A stretch of 7,064 nucleotides of DNA. Source: Gammaproteobacteria bacterium. GTDB taxonomy: Bacteria; Pseudomonadota; Gammaproteobacteria; SMWH01. The notes beneath the pieces are model-generated. The model was not told the origin of the DNA, ran no database searches, and was given only the letters and a program-made list of their open reading frames with translations. Location of the stretch: the NCBI GenBank assembly GCA_004357005.1, contig SMWH01000043.1, forward strand, positions 1-7,064, read 5' to 3'. Below, in pieces: positions 6,326 through 7,064 of this stretch. Position 1 is the first letter of the stretch; the number at the start of each line of letters is the position of its first letter. Made by a program: the position numbers and the translations under genes.

Positions 6326-7063
6326 TCAGGCGGGTCGGCGTCCGGTGACTTTCCAGCCCATGAGGCGTTCGGCATCGTGACGAATCTCCTCCACGGAAAC
6401 CAGATCGAAACCAGTCTGTTTCATGAGATCACAGATCCCCTCGATGGCTGTCCGCGTCCGGGCAACCTCCAGCAGGTCTTCGAGTCTTTCTACATTGGAT
6501 TCAATGCGTTGGCGGCTCTGGGCCAACTGGCTCAAGGCCGTTTCACCCTGGCCGCTCTGCAGGGTTTTCCACGCCTCGGCCACGTAGCCCAGGGCGGTGG
6601 CCAGGAACTCCGGCTCAGCGCTGGTTTCCATGGCCGCCTGAGCCTTCGCTGCGGCCGTGTTGAAGGCGCTTCGGCGCTTCTCGGCCTCGGGATCCGTGGC
6701 CAGCAAGCGGCGTTCTTCCGGGGTCCGGGCACGAGCCACATGTTCCATGAGCTCCCGGGCACGACCAAACAGGTCGGTTTCCACCAGCGTCCGGGCATCC
6801 GCCTGCTCAACCCGGGCCGTGTGAACCACCACGGACTCCGCGTGGTGCACCACGAAGCACGCGACACCTCCCGGCGTCAGCAGGCGATACATCTCCGGAA
6901 CCGACACCTCCAGATTCGTGTACTCCAGACCATACTGGCTGCTGATCCCCTGGAAGGAGGCATCATCGAAAGCCGTCTGCTCCACGGCAGTACGGGGATG
7001 AAAATGAATGGTGTCCAGCAAAACCTGATGCCGGGGGACATTGGCCGGCGGATCGATATCGGC
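6326..7063 (-). CDS. Class I SAM-dependent methyltransferase, 5' partial, with long helical insert
   Basis: The frame is open to the right window edge, so the N-terminus with the glycine-rich SAM motif is outside. An in-frame TTG at 7021 is not a credible start, because methyltransferase-like sequence (including a D-I-D acidic segment) continues upstream of it. The visible core is AFDDASFQGISSQYGLEY (about 6973-6920), the motif IV region of UbiE/Methyltransf_11-type enzymes. It is followed by MYRLLTPGGVACFVVHH (about 6889-6842), the helix and strand 5 region. The terminal GFDLVSVEEIR...GWKVTGRRP (about 6412-6335) matches the usual closing beta-hairpin. Between them lies an Ala/Glu/Arg/Gln-rich, probably helical or coiled-coil insert of about 130 residues (about 6814-6422), much longer than usual. 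Substrate unknown. It is on the same strand as the receptor gene but 333 bp away, so probably a separate transcript. Confidence 0.8.
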   Translation of the reverse strand, partial: ADIDPPANVPRHQVLLDTIHFHPRTAVEQTAFDDASFQGISSQYGLEYTNLEVSVPEMYRLLTPGGVACFVVHHAESVVVHTARVEQADARTLVETDLFGRARELMEHVARARTPEERRLLATDPEAEKRRSAFNTAAAKAQAAMETSAEPEFLATALGYVAEAWKTLQSGQGETALSQLAQSRQRIESNVERLEDLLEVARTRTAIEGICDLMKQTGFDLVSVEEIRHDAERLMGWKVTGRRPA

Positions 7064-7064
7064 C

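Overview
The window is GC-rich, compactly coded DNA with Gram-negative gene content. An outer-membrane TonB-dependent receptor, PKHD-type and TIGR02466-type 2-oxoglutarate/Fe(II) oxygenases, and a TPR/GT41 'SPINDLY-like' glycosyltransferase are families common in environmental (often marine) Gammaproteobacteria. The taxonomic call is an inference from gene families only. No rRNA, tRNA, IS element, CRISPR array or phage gene was seen.

Layout: (1) Two plus-strand 2OG-Fe(II) oxygenase genes, the first cut by the left window edge, separated by 4 nt and probably one operon (3-443 and 448-1146). (2) A 97-bp convergent gap with a long inverted repeat that starts one base after the second stop codon. 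(3) A minus-strand gene (3229 to 1244) for a 661-residue protein with N-terminal TPRs and a GT41 (O-GlcNAc-transferase/SPINDLY-like) catalytic domain. (4) A strong intrinsic terminator (3251-3281, minus strand) closing the gene upstream of it. (5) A minus-strand gene (5992 to 3317) for an 891-residue TonB-dependent outer-membrane receptor with signal peptide, plug and beta-barrel. (6) A 333-bp non-coding stretch with a candidate promoter and an interrupted palindrome next to the receptor start. (7) A minus-strand class I SAM methyltransferase gene cut by the right edge (7063 to 6326), carrying an unusually long helical insert.

How they may work together (inference): the receptor imports an unknown ligand. 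Two non-heme iron hydroxylases and a protein-O-glycosyltransferase-like enzyme lie convergently next to it. Hydroxylation of a side chain followed by O-glycosylation of the new hydroxyl is one coherent reading, by analogy with the eukaryotic Skp1 prolyl-hydroxylase/GlcNAc-transferase pair. A looser iron-acquisition neighbourhood (TBDR plus PiuC-like hydroxylase) is the conservative alternative. The most distinctive molecular detail is that the glycosyltransferase has lost most of the usual donor-binding N-G-H/G-T-T motif and the following Asp, while keeping the rest of the fold signature.
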